64,000 bases of DNA, taken from contig CM033404.1 in NCBI GenBank assembly GCA_019426215.1, positions 2,108,001-2,172,000 of the forward strand, given 5' to 3'. Made by a program: the position numbers and the translations under genes. Source of the stretch: Buddleja alternifolia (taxonomy: Eukaryota; Streptophyta; Magnoliopsida; Lamiales; Scrophulariaceae). Below, piece by piece: positions 51,017 to 62,492 of this stretch (the stretch's first letter is position 1; every line of letters begins with the position of its first letter). The notes under the pieces were generated by a model. It ran no database searches. It was not told where the DNA came from and was given only the letters and a program-made list of their open reading frames with translations.

Positions 51017-51907
51017 ATGAACGATTTAATGACGAAATCGTTCCTAAGTTATGTTGATCTCAAGAAACAGGCGATGAAGGACCTTGAATCAGGGCCAGAT
51101 ATCGAAATGGGGCAACTCGACCCCGCAGATGAAAAAAATCTCTCAAGATTTTTTGAAGAAGTCGGCGCAATCAAAGCTGACATGGAAGAAATCACCAATC
51201 TACTTCTTGATCTTCAAGACCTCAATACAGAGACAGTATCCACTCAAAGTTCTAAAATTCTTCGAGGTTTAAGGGACAGGATCAATTCTGACATAGTCAC
51301 AGTTCTCAGAAAGGCCAAAATCATTAAAACAAGATTGGAAATGCTTGATAAGTCCAACATCGCTAATCGTAGCGTATCTGCTGATTATAGAGAGGGGAGC
51401 CCCATTGATCGTACAAGAATTTCAGTGACTAATGGCCTGAGAGTTAAACTGAAGGAAATCATGAATGATTTTCAGTTCTTGAGGGAGAAGATTGTTGCTG
51501 AGCACAAAGAAGGGCTTAAGAGGAGGTATTATAGTGCCACCGGTGAGCAAGCAAGTGATGAAATGATTGAAAAGATGATAACGGGTGGTGGGCCCGTGTC
51601 GGTTTTCGAGGGAAAGGGAGAATTGGTTGTGGAGAATCAAGAGAGGAATGAAGCTGTTAAGGAAATACAAAGAAGCTTGGTTGAGTTACATCAAGTGTTT
51701 CTTGATATGGCTGTGATGGTGGAGACTCAAGGTGAGCAAATGAACAACATTGAGCAGAATGTTGTTAATGCTGGATCGTATATAAAGGGCGGGACCAAAG
51801 AGCTCGATCGTGCTAAACAATTGAAGCAAAGAAGGACTTGGGCTTGTTGGATTGGAGCTGTGGTGCTTGTGTTCTTGTTGATTTGCCTAATTGCTATTTT
51901 GTTCTGA
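51017..51907 (+). CDS. SYP112: Qa-SNARE syntaxin, SYP112-like (KNOLLE/SYP11 group)
   Basis: A Qa-SNARE of plasma-membrane/cell-plate vesicle fusion. The coding part is one exon of 296 residues, matching the family. It begins MNDLMTKSFLSYVDLKKQAM, the SYP11 signature. An N-terminal Habc three-helix region follows (about 35-165), with ETVSTQSSKILRGLRDR, which resembles SYP112 more than KNOLLE. The linker contains RRYYSATGEQASDEMIEKMI. The SNARE helix (about 205-265) has LHQVFLDMAVMVETQGEQMN with the central Q. A C-terminal membrane anchor spans about residues 275-296. SYP112 rather than KNOLLE is my best match from remembered sequences. The leader has two introns. Confidence 0.93.
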   Translation: MNDLMTKSFLSYVDLKKQAMKDLESGPDIEMGQLDPADEKNLSRFFEEVGAIKADMEEITNLLLDLQDLNTETVSTQSSKILRGLRDRINSDIVTVLRKAKIIKTRLEMLDKSNIANRSVSADYREGSPIDRTRISVTNGLRVKLKEIMNDFQFLREKIVAEHKEGLKRRYYSATGEQASDEMIEKMITGGGPVSVFEGKGELVVENQERNEAVKEIQRSLVELHQVFLDMAVMVETQGEQMNNIEQNVVNAGSYIKGGTKELDRAKQLKQRRTWACWIGAVVLVFLLICLIAILF

Positions 51908-52390
51908 AATTTAGAAAATAGTTAAATTTTTTTTGTATGCTAGCACATTGTCAGTGGCACTGCTTATTGACTATCGTTCTGCTTGAGATTGTTTAAACAG
52001 AAGTCTGATTGTAAGGTGTTTGATGATTACTATTCATCACTCACTGCTTTAGCTTGAGATTTCATCAGTTATCAGTAATATGATTGGCGGCTTTCATTGG
52101 TTTTCGTCATTTTTCCCCCTCATGAATGTCTGAGTTTACCATGTTAATATAAAGAGATAGTTAAAAAGGAATTGAAGGTCAATCAACACAAATCATAATT
52201 TTTAGATTACACTTCAGAATAAATGTTACACAAACTGGATATAGTCAGTCCTTTTTGCTTTATGGTTTCGTGCTTTGGCATATTTCGTCCTTAAAACACC
52301 TGCATTCTGCAGGAACTCCCTAAGAACAAGTGAAAACGCAAACAAGAATGAACAAATCTCCCTCAAATTAATAGGATTTTTCTTGATATG
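51908..52390. other. Convergent 3' flanks of syntaxin and laccase genes
   Basis: 480 bp between two stop codons on opposite strands. It holds the two 3' UTRs, and no gene or repeat is recognised. Confidence 0.7.
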
Positions 52391-54855
52391 TTAACAACGT
52401 GGAAGATCCTTTGGTGGAGGCAAAATTGAATGATCTGGAGTTGGTCCATTTTCCACCACAAATGCTGTCTTCAATCCCCACCCAGTATGGAGCTCCAAGT
52501 GACAATGCATAAACCACACTCCTATATGAGAAAAAAAATTTAACAAGTTATTGTAAATAAATAATTTAAGTGAAGAAGGACAATTCTCTGGAACAATTAT
52601 TAGGTGGTTTGAGGATTTTGGGTTTTGCGACAATCACAACCGTTCATCTGATGGTATAAGAAAAAAAAATACCTGGATTATCAGCTCTGAACCTTATGGC
52701 AGTCCAACCACCGGTGGGCACTCCAACTGTGTTTCTTTCTGGGGGATCTACCAAGTTAAACTTTGCAGGGTCTTTCTTTGGGTCGAAATTCCCGACCCCG
52801 GTCCCGACAACGAAGAAATTGTATCCATGAAGATGGAATGGATGAGACTCAACTGAGAGAAGATTAGTGTCTTGTAGTACTAATTCCACCGTTGAATTGA
52901 ATGCAATCTTGCTAAGTCTTGGCTGATTACTTTGTGTTGTCCTAAGATTGGCTGTGAGTGGTGCACCAGTGTAGTTAAAAGGCTTAGGGGGGCGGTCAGG
53001 GAAGTCGGTTGTGAAAACGCCTTTAAGGTTGTAATAATGAGCCTGTAAAAGTCCGGTTTTAGGCATCACAAAAGTTATGTTGTTTAAAGAAGCCGTGAAC
53101 CGGGTTCCGTTCTGGCAAGTAGGGCAAGGGTTCACCCCCAACCCGATAGTGTAGAAGAGACGACGGTCGACTTTAAGGGGTACATTTGCAGGGAAGTTTG
53201 GAGAATTTAGGCTTTTGAGCTTGGAATTGTAAGTAAGTGCAAAGGAAGAGTCATTGAGAGATGGTAATGTTGCAAGGCTAGGCATTATACTATTTTGGAT
53301 GCCTTTGTATTGTAGTATGGCTGTGGCAGTTTTGTTGTCTACTGAAATTGGTGCATCCATGAAAGGCCTTGCAGCCATGAAGTATCTGCCCGGCGCCTGG
53401 TTTGCTCGAACCAGAACGTTTGTGGTCTGACCAGGTGCTATCAAGATCGCTTCGGTTGAAAAGGGCTTTGTGTAAACCGCATCAATTTCCACGACGGTCA
53501 AGTTGTGCCCAGCTATGGCAAAGAAAAGCTCGTCGTTGAGTGCAGCGTTGATTATTCTCAGGAGGTATGTTTTTCCTTGCTCTACCTCTATGGCATAAGT
53601 GTCTGCAAAATGTGATGATATTGTAATTGATCTAGAGTCAATATTGAGGAAATTAAATCATGTAAAATTGTGTTTGGTTAAGCTTAAATAAAACTATAAG
53701 TTGTTGGACTTTACAAAATGTTTTGGAAAAATTAGATGGCGGTTACATCGTAATTAAGCTGGTAAAAATCAAATTTACTCAAACTAGACTATTAAAGGAG
53801 CTTGCAAGATTTTGAAAATTAAGTATTTTTCGGTTTTTAGTTTAGAAATTGCTAATATCTTATTTTGAGAGTTTGTAAGCTTTTATGTGAAAATAACTTT
53901 ATTAAAACACCCTTGACTATCAACATCTTACGTTTTTCAGAACACGGGAAGAGTGGCCCTGGCTTGCCGTTGATTGTATGAGCATCGGACATTTTCGGAG
54001 GCAATCCAAGTTTGTTTCCTTGTTTCTCAACCTCCTCAACATCTTCATTCCACCATTCCCCTATTTTCCCAACAAAAATAAAATAAAATATGTAACCTTA
54101 TTATAATCACTCAATATAATATATCTGACTTATGTAAATAACTTTTTGCTTCTTTAATTATTTAATTACCTAAGACTAAATTAAATTCAAACTCAGGCTG
54201 GGGGAATGGATATGGGGTGCCTTGTTTAGGCATTATGACAATGGCACCATAAACTGTGGCTCTTAGCCAAAATATATGTGCATGCCACCATAATGTTCCT
54301 CTCTGTCCTGTTACATTAAAATCGTAAGTATAAGTATTTCCTGTCTGAATTGGACATTGCGTTACGTATGCTGGTCCATCTGCCCACCCGTTGCGATATT
54401 GCTTTAATCCATGCCTGTCGAAAAAAATAAAAAGATCGTAATATATGTGATTAGTAGCAAAATAAAAATGATTTCGAACTTATAATCTTTTTTTATTATT
54501 ATTATTTACCAGTGAATCGACATGTTATATTGTGCATGATTAGTAACGTTAATAAGAACTCGATCGCCTTCTCTAGCGTATATCGTTGGCCCGGGGAACA
54601 TGCCGTTTACTGTGACAATTGGTTTTGCATGGCACAACCTGCTTACATTCTTTACTTGAATCTGGAAATGCAAATATATGAAAGATTAACAGCCAAATGA
54701 GTTATACATGCAAAAATAAGGACACTTAATATGATTTATTTACTAACATCAAATTGGTATTTTTTCACTGCAGCATTGGCGGGACTCGCGAAATACCCGA
54801 TAACGCACACGAAAACTAAACGAATTATCCATTGAAAACTATTTCCTCGCCCCAT
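52391..54855 (-). CDS. Laccase (p-diphenol:oxygen oxidoreductase), LAC4-like
   Basis: A secreted blue multicopper oxidase that oxidises monolignols during lignin polymerisation in the cell wall. Six exons on the minus strand (54855-54748, 54661-54510, 54414-54170, 54060-53932, 53602-52673, 52521-52391) join in frame to 564 residues. Internal exon sizes 152 and 245 are classical for plant laccases. A hydrophobic signal peptide ends near residue 28, before AAVKKYQF. Copper motifs are SIHWHG (about residue 84, spanning a junction), [15 protein letters not shown] and [12 protein letters not shown] with the axial Leu of the type-1 site. The C terminus [12 protein letters not shown] is typical of the LAC4/LAC10-type group. 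Many N-glycosylation sequons are present. The gene looks intact, and precise orthology is inferred. Confidence 0.95.
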
Positions 54856-54953
54856 TACTCGAGCTTAAATTGTGATTTTCCTTTTCCCTAAAAGAGAAAG
54901 AGGAGAAAAACTTGAATTTTTGTTTTTATGATGTATGTGAAAAATGAGTTGAA

Positions 54954-54961
54954 TATTTATA
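54954..54961 (-). promoter_or_regulatory. TATA box of the laccase gene
   Basis: TATAAATA on the minus strand, about 100 nt upstream of the laccase ATG at 54855. This spacing leaves a short leader of about 70 nt. Called from sequence and position only. Confidence 0.55.
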
Positions 54962-55559
54962 GAGTGGAGAAAGGTTATAGGTAGAGAATAGGACATCAGT
55001 TTGTTAAGGACAGAGCTTGCAAGCAATATACTGATATAGACTTTAAGTGTAAATATGACAAAGCAAAGAGGGAAAAATGAATAACAAAAAGAGATGAAAT
55101 TGAAAAGTACATTTTTTGTGTATAAAGTATTATAAATATTATGGGTATGAGAGCTACACAAAGCCAACCATGACCCTGAGCTTTACAGTTAAGGAAAAGG
55201 TTGAATTTATTTATTTAAATTCTTTTGACTAGTTCTACATATTGTAACTTAACCTGAGAGTTAAAAAATTATTTCTACTATATATATAAAGACAATACAA
55301 TTATATATTGTCACAATGTAACGATGTACGTATACATCTAGTATTGGGCCGGGCTCTGTCAATGCGTAATGGGCTCAGGCCTTGATTTTTGGACGACCTC
55401 TATTACGGAGTCGAGATTATCGGGCCGAGCTGGTTTGAGTTCAATGGGCCAATGGGCCGAAAATGGGCAAAGCCCAAGAAGTAATAAAGGATTAGGGTTT
55501 CATTCAATTTGAGTAATGTGATTAAGAAAAAGGACCATATCAATTAGATATGAGAGGAG

Positions 55560-55757
55560 AACTCAAGACCTGTTGACCTAATAATATCCATTTTTCACTT
55601 TGTGTGAGATGTCATGGGTCTGAATTCAACCTGCCGTCTCCCTTCTTTTAAATGGAGCTAAATAGAGTCTTTATGGCTCAGAATTATAACTATCAACCGA
55701 AATTTGTCGAGTTAGATATTTAGGGTATCCTCCTACGTCTTGAATTAAAAAAAAATA
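55560..55757 (+). mobile_element. Probable decayed SINE
   Basis: It contains a box B-like GGGTCTGAATTCAACC, the body TTTATGGCTCAGAATTATAACTATC resembling the other SINE copies, and an A-rich end (AATTAAAAAAAAA near 55744-55756). Box A is poorly kept. Confidence 0.4.
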
Positions 55758-55811
55758 TGGGAGGAGAATTTGAATCCTGCAAAGAAACCAAACCGGTTGC
55801 AAGGTCACCTT

Positions 55812-55957
55812 TAGGCTATGTTTGGTTCGTAGATTTTGGTGAAATAAAGAAGGAATGAAAATATTTAATTTGCATTAAGTGATAATACATTATGCTTTAT
55901 TTTTATTTCTTTTTATTTTTCTTTTTCCACCAAAATTCAATAACCAAACGTAGCCTT
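55812..55957. mobile_element. Short hAT-like MITE
   Basis: TAGGCTATGTTTGGTTCGTA and ATTTTGGTG on the left match the inverted right end (AAGGCTACGTTTGGTTATTG, AATTTTGGTG). About 146 bp and palindromic. The CTATGTTTGGTT style of end is common in plant hAT-derived MITEs. Confidence 0.65.
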
Positions 55958-57520
55958 AAGGTGTTGTTTACTTGGAGTTTTAACTATTTTTCTAATATAA
56001 TTTAAATCACTCCTTCAAGTATTATAGGGCTTTCTCTAAATCTATCGGGTCAAAACTCAATGTTTCTAACATGATTTTGTAGGATTTGGAGTCAATTGAA
56101 AGGAAGACTTCTTCGTGTTTGTTGCTATCATAATTAAAAAAAATTGTCTGTCTTCTTCCATGATTCAACGTTTAATTATTCCTTATGAGTACTAGTTGAG
56201 TGAGCTATGGGCTCAGTAATTATTTCTCCCACACGTAAAATATGGAGATTTTTAAGTTAAAAGGTGCACTTTTTATTATATTCTAAGATTTTTATATATT
56301 TTTTTTAAGTTTTGATATATTTCAATCAATCATACTGATTTAAGCATCGGAGGGCCAACATCAGTGTGGTCTTAATATATTTTTTTGTAGATTTTTCATC
56401 CGAAGAAAAGTAATTTTCTATTCTACGGTGTTGAATTTTTGACATGCATTAACATTGATCCATGTACAGATCAATCACATTTAGCAGCAAAGTCACTTTT
56501 AGAATATGGAGACAGATTTATCGTTAATTCAACAAATTAGTATAAACTAATAATCAAGTTGTTCATCAAATATCCCATTCAGGGTTCCTTGGTCCCCAAA
56601 TAATCATAATTATTAGAAATATATGAATACAATTACTATTAATATTGAAATTAGTGATATCAGCTTCCACTTTCATGTGTGAGATCATAAGTTCAATTCC
56701 AAGTTGTCAACTCTCCTTAATTTGAGTCTTATAAAGTCTGTGTGACTCGTGATTAAAAATTATCGATTGTGAGTCATGGTATTCGTCTTCATCTAGAATA
56801 AAATTTTTAAAAAAACTATTCATTAATGCTATGGTGACTTTCTTTACTTTTCTTTTTTTTTAAGAAAATCGGTCTTATAAATTATTCAATCGAAAGTTTA
56901 CAACGCCTGAAATAATACAATTCATATCGACTCAAACGATGTAATAAGAACATCTGAAACACCAATTACTATCAAGTTTTTGAAGATAACAAATCTTAAA
57001 AACTCACAAACGAACACAAGAAAATTCGTGTGCAACTCCTATTCAAAGAGAGATAAAACTCTCATTCGAGAGAGAAAATAAACTCTCATGCGAGAGAGAA
57101 AATAAAATATTATACAAAATATCTAAAGTGCTATATAAAATAAAAAACTTAAGAATAACCCGTTTTCATCTTGTCAGATTTATTTCTAACTCTTTGATCC
57201 ATATCCATCTCGTCAGATTTGAAAATGTGATGTATAAATTCAAGAAGGATGCTCCAACCCAATCCGCCGACGATGGTGGTGGTAACAGTGGTGAAGTAGA
57301 CGACTGTTTCACTGAGCCATCGCCGACAATGCTGTGGTGACTTTCTTAAGTACACATAAATGATTATATTTCTAGTTCGGCAATAATCAAATACATTAAT
57401 TTGGAGTAATAGAAGAATTAAGAAATTACAGAAAGACCTTAACAATAAGTAGACAAAGCTCTATAAATAATTAAATAAATAAATTGGAAATAATTTTCTT
57501 GATAATATTCTCCATTTTGT
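55958..57520. other. Intergenic, with one SINE copy
   Basis: No gene recognised. A SINE lies at 56650-56815. The GAGAGAGAAAATAAA segment near 57051-57108 is repeated about two to three times. Open frames here lack domain features. Confidence 0.5.
56650..56815 (+). mobile_element. tRNA-derived SINE copy
   Basis: A box A-like TTAGTGATATCAGCTTC (56651 onward) and box B GTTCAATTCC (56691-56700) are 30-40 bp apart, as in tRNA-like promoters. The body (TTGAGTCTTATAAAGTCTGT, GTGACTCGTGATTAAAAATT) and the CGTCTTCATCTAG-like tail match 58384-58556. It ends in an A-rich tract. Confidence 0.65.
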
Positions 57521-60500
57521 TCATGACTTTTGGTCAATTCTCTTAAAATGAGTTGGTGCAGGTCTGAGCCAGCTGCGTCCACCAATCATATTCTTGTTCA
57601 GAAAAGGAGCTGCTTCCTCATTGGATAGAGTATTTGACCATTTTGCCCTCTTATCTCTGTTAGCTCCCGGACCATAACACTTGTACTCACCATAATATAC
57701 CGTTCTGTAATTTTTTTTTAAAAAATCGTCAATCTAAACAATTAAATTAAATTAATCGTTAAATTTTACGTAAATTCCAGCTGAATTATTGTAGGAATAC
57801 AAATAAAATAGGGACGAAATCAGAATTTGGAGTTTGAAGGGCGAACATTAAGAAATGAAAGCAAATTGTAGTATTTTTCAGATTTGGGGAAACGAAATTT
57901 TGAAAATTAAAGATTAAAGGATAAAAAAAACTCAAAGTTGAGGGGCGCGGAGTGTGACACCACTAGCCCCACCATGGCTACGTCCCTGAAATAAAATGTA
58001 CATAAAACGTACTTTTGCTTGTCGGCGTCTCCCCAATCGTTCCATCCTTCGGCTTGCACGACGCCGGACATGTATGTTAGGGCATAAATAACCCTGGAAT
58101 AAGAACCCCATGGCCTACCAAGTATGGCACCTCCATTTCCAGTTATTTTACAACCCAAGAAAACATATCCAGTGTTCTCTAATGGGGATTCTCTCTTTTG
58201 TGCCGTTATTGCTCCATTTCCTTCTGATACTGAATGAAGATGGCATCTCTATATTTCAATACATGAAAACAAAAAAGAAAAAAGAAACTTTGTTAAAACA
58301 TGATATACAAATTCTTTAATTTCATGTGCAATTTACGTCAAATCAGTATTCTGAATCATCGAAGTTTTGGTTGCTTAATCAAGGCTTATTAGCATAGTGG
58401 TATCAGTTTCTACTTTCATGTGAGAGGTCCTGTTCAATTCCAAACTATTACAAGTTGTGATTTTTCTCTACTTATTTGGATTTTTATAGGGACTATGTGA
58501 CACATGATTGAAAACTAACAGACTCGAAGCGTATCTCTTCGTCTAAAAATAAAAGATAAAGAAAAAAGTCTTGCTTGCTTGTGTCCCTTTAACACGGTCT
58601 CTTATTGGATTTGATAGATCATTTAAAGTCAAGGAACTACCAACAAGCAATTAGGGGGTGTGGCCTAGCGGTCGTAAGGTCTTTGGTCGTGAGAATCCAC
58701 CCAGGTTTAAACCCTAGGTGATGCTTGGTAAGGGGAGTTTTCTCCCCTATCCTGCCTTGGGGGTGGTTTCAAAACCCAGGTGATGCTTGGTCTGGGGAGT
58801 TTACTCGGCCCCTGCGCTTATCAAGCCCGTCGCCTATGGGTTACCTAGGGCGGCTTACCTCCATACGTGGTTTGCGGGCTATTGCGTATGGACAGGTTTG
58901 CTCTGTTGGGTGACCGGCGGAGATTTACCCTGGGATTTCTAAAAATAAACGGTTAGTGTTGTTTATCCTTATTGGCCTAACGTAGGAAGTGATTTTTGAT
59001 ACAACTATGATTAATAGCAAACACCGTGAACTAAAGGCGGATTTTAATTCCTATCGTTCCATTCAATAACATAGTTTTATGCATCCAATAGTTTCGACAA
59101 GTTTATTTGGTCCAACCTAAGACAATGGAGAATCCTTATTTGAGTCGGGTTCCATTGACGCAAATATTAATATTATCACTTAAAATTTTGTCACTAATAT
59201 TACTTTTTATCATATCAATATATATCTACTGCAAACGAGAGTTACCAATAACAACACAAGTGTTTTGGAGTTTGTCATTTGATTAATTAAGTATAGCTAG
59301 ACACGGTCCAAACATTTTTTGGAAAATTAGACTTCACATGTGCTTGGCCTCTTAATAATGAATTGAAATATTTTGTGCAAATCTGATTTGATTAAACCTA
59401 ACTAATCTTAGTATATACTTGCGTTCTGACCATTCTTCTTGCATTATACACTGATCATGTTAGAAGTATAATTCACTCACCATATGATTGACTTGAGTTC
59501 AAAAGAACTCGATTCCGGGTAGATCGAGTATCCCAAAATTAATCTCTGATGTGTTTATTATAATAACTCACCTCAAAAAGAGAAGCTGCATTTCCAAATA
59601 CAAAATCTGTGGCTCCTTGTATATAACAATTCTTGTAATAATGTCTTCCAGCATCATCCAACAATGTATCCTGATATGAAATAATCTTACAACCATAGAA
59701 CGCAGCTTTGTCTCCAGAAACCCTCAATGCTACCCCTTTTCCTGTTTTTCCGTATGTATTCTGATCATAATTATAAATTAACCATACATTAATATATCAT
59801 TACAATTTTTTCCATTTAAAATCTGAATTTATCAAAAACAAATTTAAAATATAATTATATATACCTGAATTGTTAAATATCGTCCAACAAATTCAGATGC
59901 CAGTATTTTCACAGTTGGAGATTCGGACAGTATTTCTCCACCATCATTATAAGTTATAATTGTGTCTGACGCTTCAGTTCCACTCAATGTAATGTAAGGT
60001 TTATCAGCAGGTACAACAATTTTTTCTCTGATAAATTAAAGAAATTAAATTAATCAATTTTTTTTTTAACAGCTAAAATTAATCAATTCTTGTTCATTCA
60101 TGATAATTTTCCAAACTAAACTAAAAAATAAAATGAAGTAATAATCAGAAAATGGGATATAAGAGACTAAGAAAGACATAAAATATAGGGAAAAATTGCA
60201 ATATTAGTACCATAATATTGAGCTTATTTCTAGTCACATTGTTTACAAACTTTCTTGATCACGAACTTTCTTTTTTGCAACTTTGGTCCCGTTCCGTTAA
60301 AAATTGGATGAATATTTGCGCATAGAATGCACGCTCCGTTAAATTTTTGCCGATCATGTGCATTGCACGCGACTAAACTAATGCACAAAATGCAAAAAAT
60401 TTTGCAAGGGGACTAATTGTATACGACTAAATTTGCAACTTTTCCCTAAATATACTCTATAATCAGTATTCTTTCTTTATTTAATTCTTGCTCATGCATG

Positions 60501-60569
<69 letters not shown>

Positions 60570-60828
60570 ACCTGTAAGTTCCAGGCTTGATCCAAATAAA
60601 GAACAATTCAGAGTTATTTGATGGAACAGAATCAATAGCATCCTGAATTTTTGTGTAATCTCCTTGACCCGACTGATCGACCCGGATGAGAAAGGCTGTG
60701 GACATATCTTTAGGACCTGAACTTGTAGAATTAGCCATAATTGAGACTTTCACCAGCAATATCAATATCGCAACATCGACATTTATAGTGTAGTTCAATA
60801 AAGATTTCATTCCCATGTGCATGTGCAA
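57521..60828 (-). CDS. Pectinesterase (pectin methylesterase), type II without pro-domain
   Basis: Removes methyl groups from cell-wall homogalacturonan. Five exons on the minus strand (60828-60572, 60027-59865, 59760-59572, 58248-58013, 57704-57521) join to 342 residues. A hydrophobic signal segment ([13 protein letters not shown]) lies near the N terminus. Three further ATGs within the first 19 nt make the exact start uncertain. No inhibitor-like pro region is present. Family blocks are GTYREKI across junction 1, the Asp site YQDTLLDD (residues about 169-176), the Asp site DFVFGNA (192-198) and [10 protein letters not shown]. The Gln expected in the QAVALR block is replaced (GKGVALRV), which occurs in some clades but may affect the oxyanion hole. 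Introns contain a MITE and two SINEs. A TA/GA microsatellite abuts the exon 1 donor. Confidence 0.92.
57810..57988. mobile_element. MITE of the CAGGGACGGAGC family in pectinesterase intron 4
   Basis: The ends are AGGGACGAAATC and, inverted, CAGGGACGTAGCC. AAATAAAAT flanks both ends exactly (57801-57809, 57989-57997). The insert is non-coding with a G-rich interior. The flanking repeat is low-complexity, so 8 versus 9 bp cannot be told with certainty. Confidence 0.75.
58384..58556 (+). mobile_element. tRNA-derived SINE copy in pectinesterase intron 3
   Basis: Box A-like TTAGCATAGTGGTATCAG (from 58389) and box B GTTCAATTCC (58432-58441) are followed by a body ending CGTATCTCTTCGTCTAAAAA. It is the best-preserved copy of the family also seen at 43611-43795 and 56650-56815. 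Confidence 0.72.
58655..58945 (+). mobile_element. Second, GC-rich SINE family member in pectinesterase intron 3
   Basis: Box A TGGCCTAGCGGTCGTAAGG (58661 onward) and box B GGTTTAAACCC (58704-58714) are about 40 bp apart. A GC-rich body follows and the element ends TGGGATTTCTAAAAATAAA. The segment with CCAGGTGATGCTTGGT (near 58778) repeats an earlier CTAGGTGATGCTTGGT (near 58714), an internal duplication of about 64 bp. The composition contrasts strongly with the AT-rich intron. Confidence 0.72.
60503..60567. repeat. (TA)n(GA)n microsatellite next to pectinesterase exon 1 donor
   Basis: About 33 bp of TA followed by about 32 bp of GA (plus strand). It ends only 3 nt from the exon 1 splice donor, so on the transcript a CU run then UA run begins right after GUUA. 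Likely length-polymorphic. Confidence 0.9.
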
Positions 60829-62380
60829 TATATAAATATATATATTTTATCTCGATTATGGTGCAGAGTAAAGTTATGTTTTGTGAAAGAATGAAGTAAA
60901 GTTGACAGAAAAAGAAAAGGAAAAGAGTACAAGTAAATGCACTGAGTTTTTGTCACAAGGACGCTGTAGCTTAATATATGGCCGTCCAAGGGTATTTTGT
61001 CAACGAAATTGGTAGCTGTTTTTTTTTTTTTATATATATATATATATAAATTGGTGGCTGGTTTAACTTCATTTAGTTTGAGGCTTTCTTCAAAGTGAGT
61101 TCTTTATAAAATTATTTCGCTTGTTAGCTATTAATTGCATAAATGAATCAACTCGAGCTGAATACATTTGTAAAGAGCTCGAGCTTAATAGGCTTGAGTT
61201 TGGTTTCTTGAGTGTCTTGAGTCGAGCACGAACACAGATTGCGTTTACTCATAAAGAGTTTCTCTTAAGAGTTTTACGAATTTAATATAATATCAATGTG
61301 GATATTTGAAACTATATATATTTTTCCTAAAGTCAACATTAGTAGTAATTTTATGTGTATAGAGTGAAATTGACTCAATTAAGGCGACCCTAATTGTCGT
61401 GGTCACCTATAATGCTGAAATAAAATTCAAGAAGTTGGCTAACCATTATCCTTTAATGAGGGAGATTGTTCGTTGACTGATCATTAAAGTACGTAGTATT
61501 AAATCCAGAAGAGTTAAATCAGTCATTATCTATTAATGTAATTGTTAATTTAATTTAAACGTTGCGAAAGTTAGTCTATTCTAAACACATTCCATGCAAA
61601 GATATTCAAAAAGTGGCGTAAAATGGAAAGTTAATGGTATTAGACGTTATCCACGTAACCACGTTTAATTTCGTGGTGAGGGGACTTTCTACTTGCGTGC
61701 GCAAGCCTTCCGGAAGATATAATGTTAAAATGCTCCTTTTTTTAAGAATTTTTTGGTTGATCACATTACTTACCACTTACCACAATGTTTTGTGCAACTT
61801 TCTTGCTTATTTTTGCACCACAAACGCTACTATTCACATGTTTTACTAGTCTTGACATCGTCTCTAATGCGCGTTAATCAAACTTTCGAACAATCTGAAA
61901 TATAATGAAATGATTAGGTTTTAGCCTAACGTTTCACTACCAATGCTCAAATCAGCGGTATAGCTTTTTACAAGAGAAAATATGAAAATATGAAAAGTAT
62001 ATAAGTACTGAAGTACGCATCTAAAACTTACTTCTAACTCGAAAGGTATTGATAATTATACGTGATAAGGCACGATGAGCCCTAATTGTCAAGTTTATTG
62101 GACTTGGGTCATGGATTAACCCATCCAATGTGACATTAATCTAATTCTTTAAAAACACAAATTTGTGCGCCATACAATTTAATTTTAACATGGACTTCTC
62201 CAGCTGATATGGATTTGCTCGGCACGGTCCAAGAAATAAAGTGAGTCTAGAATAATTAATCATGTATGTCTGTGTCCCAAGTGTTTTGCTCGGAGTATTC
62301 GGACCAATCTAGTATATAATTTCCACATTTAACAATCTTGTTATTGCAGTTATATATTTCATTCGTCTCTTATCGATGGT
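60829..62380. other. Upstream region of the pectinesterase gene
   Basis: Promoter side of the gene (minus strand). A T run followed by TA repeats occurs near 61021-61049. Sequence at 61150-61230 is CTCGAG-rich like other dispersed blocks. No other gene recognised. Confidence 0.5.
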
Positions 62381-62383
62381 CAT

Positions 62384-62473
62384 TCTCGGAAGCTTTCGAA
62401 ATATGGAGTTCAAGGACAATTGAGACCATCTCGGAAGCTTTCGAAATATGGAGTTCAAGGACAATTGAATCCC
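62384..62473. repeat. 45-bp tandem repeat
   Basis: TCTCGGAAGCTTTCGAAATA and the following GGAGTTCAAGGACAATTGA occur at 62384 and again at 62429, essentially identical. Confidence 0.9.
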
Positions 62474-62492
62474 TTTGCTAGGGGGACCTATA

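Noticed and set aside
58655..58720. Possible tRNA gene (box A and box B present)
   Set aside because: No cloverleaf with acceptor stem could be folded by eye, and the sequence continues into a SINE-like body.
58725..58913. 62-codon plus-strand frame
   Set aside because: Falls inside the GC-rich SINE, which explains its composition.
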